From an uncultured Prevotellaceae bacterium (GTDB lineage: Bacteria; Bacteroidota; Bacteroidia; Bacteroidales; Bacteroidaceae): a stretch of DNA of 64,000 nucleotides. Positions 17,901-25,388 of this stretch are shown piece after piece (positions within the stretch are counted from its first letter, which is position 1; each line of letters opens with the position of its first letter). Where the stretch lies: positions 1-64,000 of the forward strand of contig ONCK01000001.1 in the NCBI GenBank assembly GCA_900316315.1. Reading direction: 5' to 3'. The notes under the pieces were generated by a model. The model had not been told where the DNA came from. It worked only from the letters and a program-made list of their open reading frames with translations, and made no database searches. Position numbers and translations under genes: made by a program.

Positions 17901-17942
17901 GTCCTTCAGCACCAATTTGTTGATATCGGGAACTCCACTCAT
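14934..17942 (-). CDS. PEP-synthase-like ATP-grasp protein with N-terminal receiver-like region
   Basis: 1002 residues from ATG 17942. The open frame continues to 18026, but that extension contains the promoter box and is not protein-like. The N-terminal ~350 residues resemble two receiver-type domains (NILLVATHYDSF ... FELIILMPNMDHRD ... IPIVVLTPFS, and IILLVEDSVRFY ... DHILGIVSDMSI). The C-terminal part matches the ATP/pyruvate-binding domain of PEP synthase and PPDK: DSLGGKGRGLAFL, ALVIRSSSLLEDSHYQPFAG, GRPVEMEFAVNF and FYLLQIRPI. The phosphohistidine and PEP-utilising domains of a true PEP synthase are absent. A regulatory or phosphotransfer protein specific to Bacteroidota is likelier than gluconeogenic PEP synthesis. 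Divergent from gdhA. Confidence 0.75.
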   Translation of the reverse strand: MSGVPDINKLVLKDTAFDDLMNRHIYNILLVATHYDSFILEEDGRIEEQIYNEYVALSLTSPPRFTQVSTEEEALEILSRRNFELIILMPNMDHRDIFAAATEIKHRYSHIPIVVLTPFSREVSKRVAMSDMSAIDYIFCWQGDPRLILTITKLIEDKMNAEEDTARAGVQIILLVEDSVRFYSLALTHLYQFVLEQSKEFSKETLNDHQKTLRMRGRPKIMLARNYEEAVSIFDKYRDHILGIVSDMSITFSHNKDPYAGYRFGQYVRRTGLIIPMILESSDAASEALAREIHAAFILKASKQYPEKLRQEVSRLFGFGDFVIVNPDTGQEIMRIKDLKDLQNKIFDIPDASLAYHLSQNHFSRFFYSRAMFPPADILKGVKVSDYRDMDEARQLIFHLIVQYRRMKNTGTIAIYERDRFDQYSNFARIGNDSLGGKGRGLAFLGSMIKWHPELDAPNLHVTIPKSVVVCTDVFDQFMSLNHLYPIALSGASDEEILQAFLGAALPDSLLDDISALTDLFRGALVIRSSSLLEDSHYQPFAGVYATYMVPNIGDKRHVVSRVADAIKAVYASTFYEESKTYMRATGNLIEQEKMSVILQEVVGHVIGSRLYPNISGVARSLNYYPLDEQRAEEGICDIALGLGKYIVDGGKTLHFSPVRPRKVLQMSTLRLALRDTQTQYYALDLKSGSEPFSVDDGFNLLHLGLKDAEADGMLKYISSTYEPESQMIYDGCYPGGRKVISFANILQHNQLPLASTLHRLLDIGQREMGRPVEMEFAVNFDEGCRNGTFYLLQIRPIVGNDEDMEIGLSHIDDADKLIASNSVLGHGRIRDIRHILYVKSAGYQPSLNVSLASRIHDLNTRLIREQQSYVLIGPGRWGSSDSRLGIPVKWTDISGAAVICERMTKGSSIEPSQGTHFFQNLTSLGVGYFTLTVQDGGFYDEDWLNEQPAAYEDEHLRLVTLSKPICVLMDGRHSRGVVLKPDSRTVLPDDDADVSVKYSSF

Positions 17943-17963
17943 AAGCAAGGTATCTATGTCGCA

Positions 17964-17971
17964 CAAAGATA
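17964..17971 (-). promoter_or_regulatory. -7 promoter box of the PEP-synthase-like gene
   Basis: TATCTTTG on the minus strand, 21 bp upstream of ATG 17942. It decides the start codon, since the longer frame would run through it. Confidence 0.7.
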
Positions 17972-18026
17972 AATAATCAAGCACAAAAAAAAGATACTGA
18001 AATAATAAAAAAGAAGCCTCACGCAC

Positions 18027-18056
18027 TTGTAATTGATTTACTTATTATTACCTTTG
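18027..18056 (+). promoter_or_regulatory. gdhA promoter (-33 TTG and -7 box)
   Basis: TTG at 18027-18029 and TACCTTTG at 18049-18056, separated by 19 bp, the Bacteroidota spacing. It lies inside the long open frame and shows that gdhA starts at ATG 18108, not 18033. Confidence 0.75.
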
Positions 18057-18107
18057 CTCTATACAATACAGATCGTGGCCCAACACCGCGCCCAACAAAA
18101 CATAATC

Positions 18108-19445
18108 ATGGACATTGACAAATTGATGCTGCAACTTCAGCAGCTGCATCCTGGCGAAACCGAGTTTCACCAAGCCGTCAAGGAGATGCTTCTCAGCATT
18201 GCTCCCGTGTATAATGAGCATCCCGAGTTTGAGAAAGCAAAAATCATAGAGCGCCTGCTCGAACCCGACCGCATCGTGTGCTTCCGCGTCGTATGGGAGA
18301 CCGATGAGGGAGAATTCAAGATCAACCGCGGATGGCGCGTGCAGTACAACAATGCCATCGGCCCCTACAAGGGAGGTCTGCGCTTCCATGCCTCCGTCAA
18401 TCTCTCCATCCTCAAGTTTCTCGCCTTCGAGCAGATATTTAAGAATGCCCTCACCACGCTTCCCATGGGCGGAGCCAAGGGCGGCAGCGATTTCTCACCC
18501 GTAGGCAAGAGCCAGAGTGAGATCCGCCGCTTCTGCCAAGCCTTCATGCTTGAGCTATGGCGCAACCTCGGCCCCGATACCGACGTACCGGCTGGCGACA
18601 TCGGCGTAGGCGGCCGCGAGATCGGCTATCTCTACGGTATGTACAAGAAGCTGACTGGCCAACATACCGGCACCTTCACCGGCAAGGGCCTCGAGTATGG
18701 CGGTAGCGTGCTCCGTCCCGAAGCAACTGGCTTCGGCGCACTCTACTTCGTCAACCAGATGCTCCAAGACAAGGACATCGATATTGCCGGAAAGACGATT
18801 GCGCTATCCGGATTTGGCAATGTCGCCTGGGGCGTCGCAACCAAGGCCTGCCAACTCGGCGCCAAGGTGGTCACTATCTCCGGCCCCGACGGCTACATCT
18901 ACGACCCCGACGGCATCAGCGGCAGCAAGATCGACTATATGCTGGAGCTTCGCGCCAGCGGCAACGACATCGTTGCACCCTATGCAGAGCGCTATCCCAA
19001 GGCCACCTTTTTTCCTGACCGCAAGCCCTGGGAGCGCAAGGTCGACATCGCTCTTACCTGCGCCACGCAAAACGAGCTCAACGCAGCAGATGCCCAGCAA
19101 CTTATCGACAACAAGGTCAAACTCGTCGCCGAAGTGTCCAACATGGGCTGCACCGCCGAAGCCACAGAAGTCTTCCTTAAGAACCGTATACTCTTTGCCC
19201 CTGGCAAGGCCGTCAATGCCGGCGGCGTAGCAACAAGCGGCCTCGAGATGAGCCAAAACGCCATGCACCTCTCCTGGCCTCAGCAGGAGGTGGACCAGCG
19301 TCTGCACCACATCATGTCTACTATCCACCAGCAATGCCTACAGTACGGCAAAGAACCTGACGGCTACATTAATTATGTCAAAGGAGCCAATATCGCAGGC
19401 TTCATGAAGGTAGCCAAAGCCATGCTCGCCCAAGGCGAATACTAG
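18108..19445 (+). CDS. gdhA: Glutamate dehydrogenase (NADP-type hexameric)
   Basis: Interconverts 2-oxoglutarate plus ammonium and glutamate in the cytosol; the main ammonium assimilation route in many Bacteroidales. 445 residues, the usual length of small hexameric GDH. Motifs: RVVWETDEGEFKINRGWRVQ, GPYKGGLRFH (substrate Lys region), LPMGGAKGGSDF (catalytic Lys), DTDVPAGDIGVGGREIGYL, and ALSGFGNVAWG (dinucleotide-binding GxGNV). The C-terminal GVATSGLEMSQNA is conserved. The start is chosen from the promoter and from family length. Monocistronic: followed by a hairpin and the convergent spt gene. Coenzyme preference is inferred from the subfamily. Confidence 0.95.
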   Translation: MDIDKLMLQLQQLHPGETEFHQAVKEMLLSIAPVYNEHPEFEKAKIIERLLEPDRIVCFRVVWETDEGEFKINRGWRVQYNNAIGPYKGGLRFHASVNLSILKFLAFEQIFKNALTTLPMGGAKGGSDFSPVGKSQSEIRRFCQAFMLELWRNLGPDTDVPAGDIGVGGREIGYLYGMYKKLTGQHTGTFTGKGLEYGGSVLRPEATGFGALYFVNQMLQDKDIDIAGKTIALSGFGNVAWGVATKACQLGAKVVTISGPDGYIYDPDGISGSKIDYMLELRASGNDIVAPYAERYPKATFFPDRKPWERKVDIALTCATQNELNAADAQQLIDNKVKLVAEVSNMGCTAEATEVFLKNRILFAPGKAVNAGGVATSGLEMSQNAMHLSWPQQEVDQRLHHIMSTIHQQCLQYGKEPDGYINYVKGANIAGFMKVAKAMLAQGEY

Positions 19446-19506
19446 CCGGCGCCGCCACACAGACTCAGCGTAGCACAACTATAGTGGCCAATTGCGGCCT
19501 CACCTC

Positions 19507-19546
19507 GATAAGGGCTGACCTCCGTTACAGGAGATCAGCCCTTATC
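19507..19546. terminator. Hairpin between gdhA and spt
   Basis: GATAAGGGCTGA (19507-19518) pairs perfectly with TCAGCCCTTATC (19535-19546), with additional inner CCTCC/GGAG pairing. No long T tract on either side. It lies 60 bp after the gdhA stop, between convergent genes, so it may end transcription from both sides. Confidence 0.6.
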
Positions 19547-19623
19547 ATATGCCCAGCCCAGTCTACCTGCGGCAGATAGCCTTCAGACAAGGCTACTGCG
19601 CCGTCTCACGCCTTCCACAGCCA

Positions 19624-19665
19624 ACACAGGCAACTGGCACAACGACACAGGCAACTGGCACAACG
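19624..19665. repeat. Perfect 21-bp tandem repeat, two copies
   Basis: The 21-bp unit beginning ACACAGGCAACTGGCACAAC is present twice without mismatch (19624-19644, 19645-19665). Intergenic, between the gdhA hairpin and the 3' end of spt. Same period as the dispersed arrays but a different sequence. Confidence 0.8.
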
Positions 19666-19731
19666 ACAAAGCAAGACGGCTGCGCCATCCGGTAGATGAC
19701 ACAGCCGTCCGTATTATGTCTGAAAATCTAT

Positions 19732-20919
19732 TTACTTGAGTATATCCAACTCCTTGAAGACCTTGACCAGGGCATTGACGCCGCGATCTACCTGCTCCTT
19801 GGTATGGGTAGCCATCAGCGCAAAGCGTACAAGGGTATCCTGAGGTGCACAAGCAGGAGGTATCACAGGATTGATGAATACTCCTTCCTCAAAGGCGCGC
19901 TTAGTGACATAGAAGGTCTTCTCCGTATCGCGCACGTAGAGCGGAATGATCGGGCTCTCGGTATCTCCGATCTCAAAACCCTCCTCGCGGAAGCGCTTCA
20001 GAGCGTAGTTGGTGACCTCCCACAGATGCTCGATACGCTCGGGCTCGCGCTGGATGATGTGGAGGGCCTCCATAGCAGCAGCCGTAGCGGCCGGAGTGTT
20101 GCTGGCACTGAATATATAAGTACGGGTATTGTGCTTGAGCCAATTGATTGTGTACTTGTCTGATGCAATAAATCCTCCGATGCTGGCCAGACTCTTGCTA
20201 AACGTACCCATGATGAGATCTACCTCGTCCGTGACACCGAAGTGGTCGCACACGCCGCGTCCCTGTCTACCAAAGACGCCGATACCATGAGCCTCATCTA
20301 CCATGATGGAGGCATTGTACTTGTGCTTGAGGCGTACGATCTCAGGCAGATTGGCAAGATCTCCCTCCATGGAGAATACGCCGTCCACTACAATCAACTT
20401 GATGGCCTCGGGCCGGCAGCGCTTGAGCTGACGCTCGAGATCCTCCATGTCATTGTGCTTGTACTTGAAGCATGTCGAGAAGGACAGACGCCGACCGTCT
20501 ACGATAGAAGCGTGGTCGCGGTCGTCGCAGATGATGTAGTCCTCTCTGCCCGTCACGCAGGCGAGCACACCGGAATTGACACTGAAACCCGTCGAAAAGG
20601 TCAAGGCCTGCTCCTTTCCCACAAACTCAGCAATTTCCTTCTCCAACTGCACGTGCAGGTCAAGGGTACCGTTGAGAAAACGGGATCCGGCACATCCGGA
20701 ACCGTATTTGTGGAGTGCCTTATCGGCTGCTTCGATGACGCGGTCGTCATCTATGAGGCCCGTATAAGCGTTGGAGCCAAACATTAATATATCCCTACCT
20801 TCCATATTGACCTCCGTGCCTTCTTTGCCTTCGATCTCGCGGAAGTAGGGATATATCCCTTTCTTCATAAAGTACTGCGGGTCGGTATACTTCTTGTACC
20901 TTTCTTGTAGCAATCCCAT
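19732..20919 (-). CDS. spt: Serine palmitoyltransferase (alpha-oxoamine synthase)
   Basis: PLP enzyme condensing L-serine with a long-chain acyl-CoA to 3-ketosphinganine, the first step of sphingolipid synthesis in Bacteroidales. 395 residues. The N-terminus MGLLQERYKKYTDPQYFMKK and the segment LMFGSNAYTGL, then HKYGSGCAGSRFLNGT, are as I recall them from Bacteroides/Porphyromonas SPT. PLP features: DDRDHASIVDG, VDEAHGIGVFG and the lysine loop MGTFSKSLASIGG. The close relative glycine C-acetyltransferase (Kbl) has a similar sequence; absence of a threonine dehydrogenase neighbour and the divergent lipid-kinase gene favour SPT. Cytosolic or membrane-peripheral. Confidence 0.8.
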   Translation of the reverse strand: MGLLQERYKKYTDPQYFMKKGIYPYFREIEGKEGTEVNMEGRDILMFGSNAYTGLIDDDRVIEAADKALHKYGSGCAGSRFLNGTLDLHVQLEKEIAEFVGKEQALTFSTGFSVNSGVLACVTGREDYIICDDRDHASIVDGRRLSFSTCFKYKHNDMEDLERQLKRCRPEAIKLIVVDGVFSMEGDLANLPEIVRLKHKYNASIMVDEAHGIGVFGRQGRGVCDHFGVTDEVDLIMGTFSKSLASIGGFIASDKYTINWLKHNTRTYIFSASNTPAATAAAMEALHIIQREPERIEHLWEVTNYALKRFREEGFEIGDTESPIIPLYVRDTEKTFYVTKRAFEEGVFINPVIPPACAPQDTLVRFALMATHTKEQVDRGVNALVKVFKELDILK

Positions 20920-20947
20920 TTCGTGTTCTTAATTTTTAATTAGAGTG

Positions 20948-20955
20948 CAAAGATA
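20948..20955 (-). promoter_or_regulatory. -7 promoter box of spt
   Basis: TATCTTTG on the minus strand, 28 bp upstream of ATG 20919. Confidence 0.7.
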
Positions 20956-21181
20956 CGCCAACTTGTGAGATTGGCAAAGCAAACTCTATCATTTTTTAGC
21001 ATATCAAGGACGCAAAGACTCCATTTCTTCACCTTTCCGGGGTGGATACTGCCTTCGGCCTTTTGGCCGAAAGTTCCTTCAGCACGCCATCTGGCGGACA
21101 CAAAACCGATACTCTTGTTCGCATATCCGATATTACATTTTTAAATAATCTCCGACAGGGCGCACTTGTGATAAAAAGTAC

Positions 21182-21189
21182 TATCTTTG
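21182..21189 (+). promoter_or_regulatory. -7 promoter box of the lipid kinase gene
   Basis: TATCTTTG, 71 bp upstream of ATG 21261. It lies within the longer open frame that begins at 21042 and so argues for the downstream start. The 341-bp gap to spt holds only the two divergent promoters. Confidence 0.65.
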
Positions 21190-21260
21190 CACTGCCTTAT
21201 CGGAATCTGCCGCCACATATACCGGACAAAGCGGCTTATCAGCCGGGGCCGACCTCATCT

Positions 21261-22280
21261 ATGACCACACGCAAGCAAGCCTGGTTTATCATCAATCCCA
21301 TCTCGGGAGGTACCGCCAAGGGACTCATCGTATCATTAATCAATCAGTTGATGGACCGTGAGCGCTTCGACTGGCGTATTCTCACCACGCAGTACGCGGG
21401 CCACGGCTCCGTGCTCGCTACCATGGCTGTCGAAAACCACATTGATCTTGTTGTCGCCGTAGGAGGCGACGGCACCATCAATGAGGTAGCTCGTTCGCTC
21501 GTCAATACGCCCACCGCCCTGGGCATCATTCCCTGCGGATCGGGCAACGGCTTGGCTCGTCATCTACACATTCCCCTTGAATATCGCAAAGCCGTCGAGC
21601 TCATCAATACCTGTCATATCAAGGCCATCGACTACGGCATCATCAACCAACTACCCTTCTTCTGTACCTGCGGCATGGGCTTTGACGCCTACATCAGCGC
21701 CGTCTTTGACAAGTCTATCAAGCGCGGCCCGATGACTTATCTGGAGAATGCCGTGCGCGAGATTATTAATTACAAGCCCGAGACCTACACCGTCGAAGAC
21801 GAGACGGGATCCCACACCTACAAGGCCTTTCTCATCACCTGCGCCAATGCCTCCCAGTACGGCAACAACGGCTACATCGCGCCTAAGGCTTCGCTGGAGG
21901 ACGGACTGCTCGACGTCACCGTCATCGAGCCCTTCAATTTCGCCGAAGCGCCTCTGCTTGCTATCCAGCTGCTCAACGGCACGCTGCCCAACAAGGGCAA
22001 TGTACGCATGTTTCAGAGCCGCAAGCTGCGCATCATCCGCGAAAGCGAGGGCTGGCTTCACCGCGATGGTGACCCCATGTGGGGAAGCCGCGAGATTGAT
22101 ATCCGGGCTGTACCCCACCAGCTCCGCGTCGTCATCAACAGCGCAGCCACCATCAAGCCCATCTCTCTGATCCAAGCGCTCTCCATCGTCTTCCGCAACA
22201 AGCTCTACGCCAATACGCTGCTCGGGCAGACCATTGCGCAGAGCAGCAAGGAGATCCTCGATCACCTCAATCTGCACTAG
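21261..22280 (+). CDS. Diacylglycerol/sphingoid-type lipid kinase
   Basis: 339 residues of the DAGK-catalytic (YegS/BmrU/LCB5) family, which phosphorylates diacylglycerol, sphingoid bases or related lipids with ATP. N-terminal WFIINPISGGTAKG is the family NPxSG motif; VVAVGGDGTINEVA is the nucleotide-binding GGDGTxNE loop; IIPCGSGNGLARHL follows. The C-terminal beta domain ends with LHRDGDPMW, the D-G-E/D-P motif. The upstream extension from 21042 lacks family similarity and spans the promoter. Divergent from spt; a role in sphingolipid or phospholipid recycling is inferred from this pairing. Confidence 0.85.
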   Translation: MTTRKQAWFIINPISGGTAKGLIVSLINQLMDRERFDWRILTTQYAGHGSVLATMAVENHIDLVVAVGGDGTINEVARSLVNTPTALGIIPCGSGNGLARHLHIPLEYRKAVELINTCHIKAIDYGIINQLPFFCTCGMGFDAYISAVFDKSIKRGPMTYLENAVREIINYKPETYTVEDETGSHTYKAFLITCANASQYGNNGYIAPKASLEDGLLDVTVIEPFNFAEAPLLAIQLLNGTLPNKGNVRMFQSRKLRIIRESEGWLHRDGDPMWGSREIDIRAVPHQLRVVINSAATIKPISLIQALSIVFRNKLYANTLLGQTIAQSSKEILDHLNLH

Positions 22281-22738
22281 ACTCTCTCCGCCGCATACCC
22301 GCGACATCGCCGTTGCCGGGGCGCATTCCCCAACCTCTCTTTACCCTCGTCGTCTGCCTCCCGCAGTCGCCGAAAGCTCATTTTACCAGTATCCGCAGCA
22401 CTCTCACCCTCACGAGGAGAGTAACTCTCCATCAAGAGGGCCAATGCACTCGCCCCATACCTCAATCGTCTCTGTAAGAAAGCCTTCTACCTATCGGCGG
22501 AGTCCTTTTTCCGCGACTTGGGCTGCTTGCAAATACTCTCAAGAAAAAGTCTGAACCCCATCGGCGCACTTTTTTCTCGCCGAAGACGGACAGACAGTCA
22601 TTCTTTTTTCCCTCAGATAAGCGACAAATTAGCACTTAAAGCTGACAAATAGTGTTACAAACATACAAAAGTGCGCCTTAAAACACTTTTTGACGCATTT
22701 TTTATGCTCAAAAGCATACGTCGTAATGAAAAAGTCCG

Positions 22739-22746
22739 TATCTTTG
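22739..22746 (+). promoter_or_regulatory. -7 promoter box of candidate small RNA
   Basis: TATCTTTG, perfect TAnnTTTG, with no coding frame downstream before a strong intrinsic terminator at 22838-22866. Confidence 0.65.
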
Positions 22747-22752
22747 CATCGC

Positions 22753-22866
22753 AATTCGGAAATGAAAGACTTGCTGAATTGCAAGATGCTGTGACAGCAT
22801 CGCTTACATAATTTCCTCATACACATACATGTTTTGGCGTGTCACCTTTTTGTGACACGTTTTTTT
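22753..22866 (+). ncRNA. Candidate structured small RNA (~114 nt)
   Basis: Bounded by a promoter box (22739-22746) and an intrinsic terminator. The predicted transcript folds into three successive hairpins: GCAATTC (22751-22757) with GAATTGC (22776-22782), a perfect GATGCTG-TGA-CAGCATC hairpin (22785-22801), and the terminator hairpin. A 10-codon frame MKDLLNCKML (ATG 22762, stop inside the second hairpin) exists, but no gene follows for it to control within 1.5 kb. It does not match 6S RNA, tmRNA, RNase P or SRP RNA by eye. Exact 5' end is assumed about 7 nt after the box. Confidence 0.6.
22838..22866 (+). terminator. Intrinsic terminator of the small RNA
   Basis: CGTGTCAC (22838-22845) pairs with GTGACACG (22852-22859) around a short T-rich loop and is followed by seven T. 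Confidence 0.85.
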
Positions 22867-22942
22867 GTTTTTATACCCCTCTCAAGCCATCCCTCATCCC
22901 CCATACACCATTTAGCAAACGCCAATGCGCCAATAGACGATA

Positions 22943-22980
22943 CGAATGACTGTATATCAACAAAAATAGCTAGTCATTCG
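22943..22980. repeat. Inverted repeat in gene-free region
   Basis: CGAATGACT (22943-22951) and AGTCATTCG (22972-22980) are perfect inverses with a 20-bp spacer, followed by an A-rich run. Could be an operator, a hairpin or the end of a lost element; no gene is adjacent. Confidence 0.5.
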
Positions 22981-23290
22981 AAAAATAAAAAATAGGGAAA
23001 GGAACTTCCCCATCTGCCCCCAAATGTCGGCCAAGGGCTCCTCTCCACCGCTTGTCTCCAATCAGCCGCTACACATCCCGACAAATACTATCCGATTGGC
23101 AGACTAAACGAAGCATGGCGGACGATGCACCGACTCCATTCCCTGCAGCCCTTACTACATCGGGAGCCAAACTGTCAGCATCGTTTCCAAACTGTGCAAT
23201 CCCGGTTCTGCCGACTCTTCTTCGCCAGCATTCTTCACACAAAAGGCGAGCCTACGGATATCAATGCTTACTTCTATTATAAAGACACGT

Positions 23291-23588
23291 GGAGTAATTT
23301 CTTTTATAATAAAAAAAATTGAGCTGAGTTTCCCAGTTCTCCTCCAAATGCAAAAAGGCAAAAAACCGTGCAAACGCCTCTGCAACTTGCTGAAAGCCAG
23401 CGAATTACAAGTAAGATTTGGAATTCTCACAACCAGCTGGCTATCAAGCGATAACAACTCGCCTTCCAGTTTAAACTAAGTCCGACCTGGTTTAAACTAC
23501 ATCCGACCTTGTTGCGCGAACAAGGCGACTTGTTCACTCCACATCGGCACCTATTTGAGACTGTATCCCGTATTTATTATATAAAAAA
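23291..23588 (+). mobile_element. ~298-bp repeated element, copy 1 (MITE-like)
   Basis: Alignable over its whole length with the reverse complement of 55942-56240. Ends are CTTTTATAATAAAAAAAATT on the left and TTTATTATATAAAAAA on the right. Internal landmarks in order: CAACTTGCTGAAAGCC, GAATTACAA, CAGCTGGCTATCAAGCG, AACAACTCGCCTTCCAG, then a period-21 array with GTTTAAACTAAGTCCGACCTG and its next unit, then the hairpin CCTTGTT-GCGCG-AACAAGG (23507-23525), and GCGACTTG...ACATCGGCACCT. No transposase frame. It lies in a 2.1-kb gap between the lipid kinase and rplU. Mobility is inferred from repetition only. Confidence 0.65.
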
Positions 23589-23599
23589 CGCAGGCAGCC

Positions 23600-24300
23600 G
23601 TTCGCTTCTGGGAAGTATCCTGCTTTGAAAGCCGCCTACAGCCTACGACCTCCCTTGCATAGGATTTCTTCAAAGGATAGCGTCAAGGATACCGCGCGGC
23701 TATTAAGGAGTGGGCGGGACAGCGAAGGGATAAGGCCAGATTGAGAAGGCTCAATATCATTGCCTCTGGGTCTCAAGAGCAAGACAGAAGTTTTGTTCTC
23801 CCTTCCCGTATTCTGTCCGTACCCTAGCGGCTACGGCATAGGCAGCCCACGCCAGGAGAAAGAGCTTCGGCGCCCATCTGATCGGCAATGCCCACAAGGG
23901 ATGCCCTCCTTATCAAGTCGCTGAATGAGCCCCTTGACTCCGCACGCTTCCTGCTGATGCGCAAGAAGGTGTCTGCTGTTTTGGCGACATCCCGGCCCAG
24001 CTTGGCAAGATCATTTCTTTCAGCGAGCGGCGCCGAAATCAGCGGATTCGGGTCAGACGCTGTCTTGACAAGGTCGGATATCGTTGAAGCGGGGATCCGA
24101 ATCGCATGCCCTGCAAGCCATACCGCCTTTTCCGGACAAATTGAGAGATGATACAAGCCCCACCTTTTGTCTCAGCGGCGTGAAGCAGGCGCGTCAGCGT
24201 CTGTTTCTACCCATCAGAAGCCGGCATTTGGCCGGTTGCTGTCCGGCATAGCCATTTTCTACAGCCTCACAGCAAGTTAGCGCTCGAATATTCCGTCTTT
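23600..24300. other. Gene-free or decayed sequence upstream of rplU
   Basis: No convincing gene. One minus-strand frame at 23824-24156 encodes 110 residues; part of it (RNDLAKLGRDVAKTADTFL, then SDLIRRASLVGIADQMG) reads like helical protein but has no promoter, no recognised family and no neighbour on that strand, so it could be a gene remnant. Confidence 0.35.
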
Positions 24301-24326
24301 TACATCAAAAAAAACAAGGCCATCCC

Positions 24327-24356
24327 TTGCCACTTCGGATAAAAGACGTAACTTTG
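24327..24356 (+). promoter_or_regulatory. rplU-rpmA promoter
   Basis: TTG at 24327-24329 and TAACTTTG at 24349-24356 with 19 bp between them. The leader of about 80 nt before ATG 24442 could hold autoregulatory structure, though none is obvious. Confidence 0.75.
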
Positions 24357-24441
24357 CACCCAGTTTGTCGCCAGGGCTCAAGAGAGAAGGCTCACAACGA
24401 GACTCGCCCCGTGGGGAAAACGCTAACAAGCTTATATATAA

Positions 24442-24759
24442 ATGTACGCAATCGTAACTATCAACGGACAGCAGTTCAAGGTAGAGGAAGGCAAGAAGAT
24501 CTTCGTTCAGCACATCAAGGATGCTGAGGCCGGACAGTCCGTAGAATTTGACAAAGTGTTGCTCGTAGCCAATGACAACACTGTGACCGTAGGTACTCCG
24601 ACCATCGACGGAGCCAAAGTAACCTGCGAAGTCGTTACCCCACTGGTAAAGGGTGACAAGGTCATCGTCTTCAAGATGAAGCGCCGCAAGGACTCCCGCA
24701 AGCGCAACGGCCATCGTCAGCAGTTTACAGAAGTAGAGATTAAATCTATTACCGCTTAA
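24442..24759 (+). CDS. rplU: 50S ribosomal protein L21
   Basis: 105 residues; starts [20 protein letters not shown] and contains the family-typical [15 protein letters not shown] and a basic segment [16 protein letters not shown] that contacts 23S rRNA domain in the large subunit. Normal length. First gene of the rplU-rpmA operon; rpmA follows after 20 bp, the classical order. Confidence 0.97.
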   Translation: MYAIVTINGQQFKVEEGKKIFVQHIKDAEAGQSVEFDKVLLVANDNTVTVGTPTIDGAKVTCEVVTPLVKGDKVIVFKMKRRKDSRKRNGHRQQFTEVEIKSITA

Positions 24760-24779
24760 CAACTAAAAATCTAGAGAAA

Positions 24780-25052
24780 ATGGCACATAAGAAAGGTGTA
24801 GGTAGTTCTAAGAACGGACGTGAGTCACACAGCAAGCGACTCGGTGTCAAGATTTGGGGCGGTCAGGAATGTGTAGCCGGCAACATCATCGTTCGCCAGC
24901 GCGGTACTGTACATCACCCCGGCAAAAACGTCGGCATGGGCAGCGACCACACGCTTTACGCTCTCGTTGACGGCAAGGTAGAGTTTCATCACGATGGCCG
25001 CGAGCGCAGTATCGTCACCGTTGTCGAGACTGCCGAAGAAGCCAAGGCTTAA
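24780..25052 (+). CDS. rpmA: 50S ribosomal protein L27
   Basis: 90 residues. Begins [20 protein letters not shown], then [20 protein letters not shown] and [14 protein letters not shown], the conserved L27 core near the peptidyl-transferase centre. The N-terminus has no cleavable extension of the type found in Firmicutes. Co-transcribed with rplU; ends with an intrinsic terminator 43 bp downstream. Confidence 0.97.
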   Translation: MAHKKGVGSSKNGRESHSKRLGVKIWGGQECVAGNIIVRQRGTVHHPGKNVGMGSDHTLYALVDGKVEFHHDGRERSIVTVVETAEEAKA

Positions 25053-25094
25053 TCTAGGCAGGACAGTCGGCTCCGAGGCCGGCCCACAAGAGAT

Positions 25095-25134
25095 AAAGGC
25101 GCAATCCTTCAAGCGAAGGGTTGCGCCTTTTGGG
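25095..25134 (+). terminator. rpmA intrinsic terminator
   Basis: AAAGGCGCAATCCTT and AAGGGTTGCGCCTTTT form a long hairpin with a CAAGCG loop and end in a short T run. Confidence 0.8.
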
Positions 25135-25354
25135 TATCCCCCACTCCCCGTCACAACATCGACAGCCACAGCCGGCTCCGCCGCCCGCCTTCAGAGCGGG
25201 CAGGTATACGCCCCTGCCTCACGCGCGACGCCGGAGCGACGCCTCCCCTTCACCGTACAGTTCTACGTCTGCAAACGGGCCGATATCAGCTACTCAAGAC
25301 GTCGGAGAGGGCAAAAAGCGCGGCCGCACATTGGGTAAAGTGCTCATTTTGTCG

Positions 25355-25362
25355 TAACTTTG
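25355..25362 (+). promoter_or_regulatory. -7 promoter box of the nfn-type fusion gene
   Basis: TAACTTTG, 27 bp before ATG 25389; TTG at 25331-25333 is a possible -33 element (21-bp spacer). Apart from this and the rpmA terminator the 336-bp gap holds nothing recognised. Confidence 0.65.
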
Positions 25363-25388
25363 TAGCACAAACAAATCACCACAAGCCA

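Noticed and set aside
22762-22794. Leader-peptide attenuator controlling a downstream gene
   Set aside because: The 10-codon frame exists, but no gene follows the terminator for more than 1.5 kb.
23824-24156. 110-residue minus-strand frame as a gene
   Set aside because: Partly protein-like but no promoter, family or neighbour; reported only as a possible remnant.
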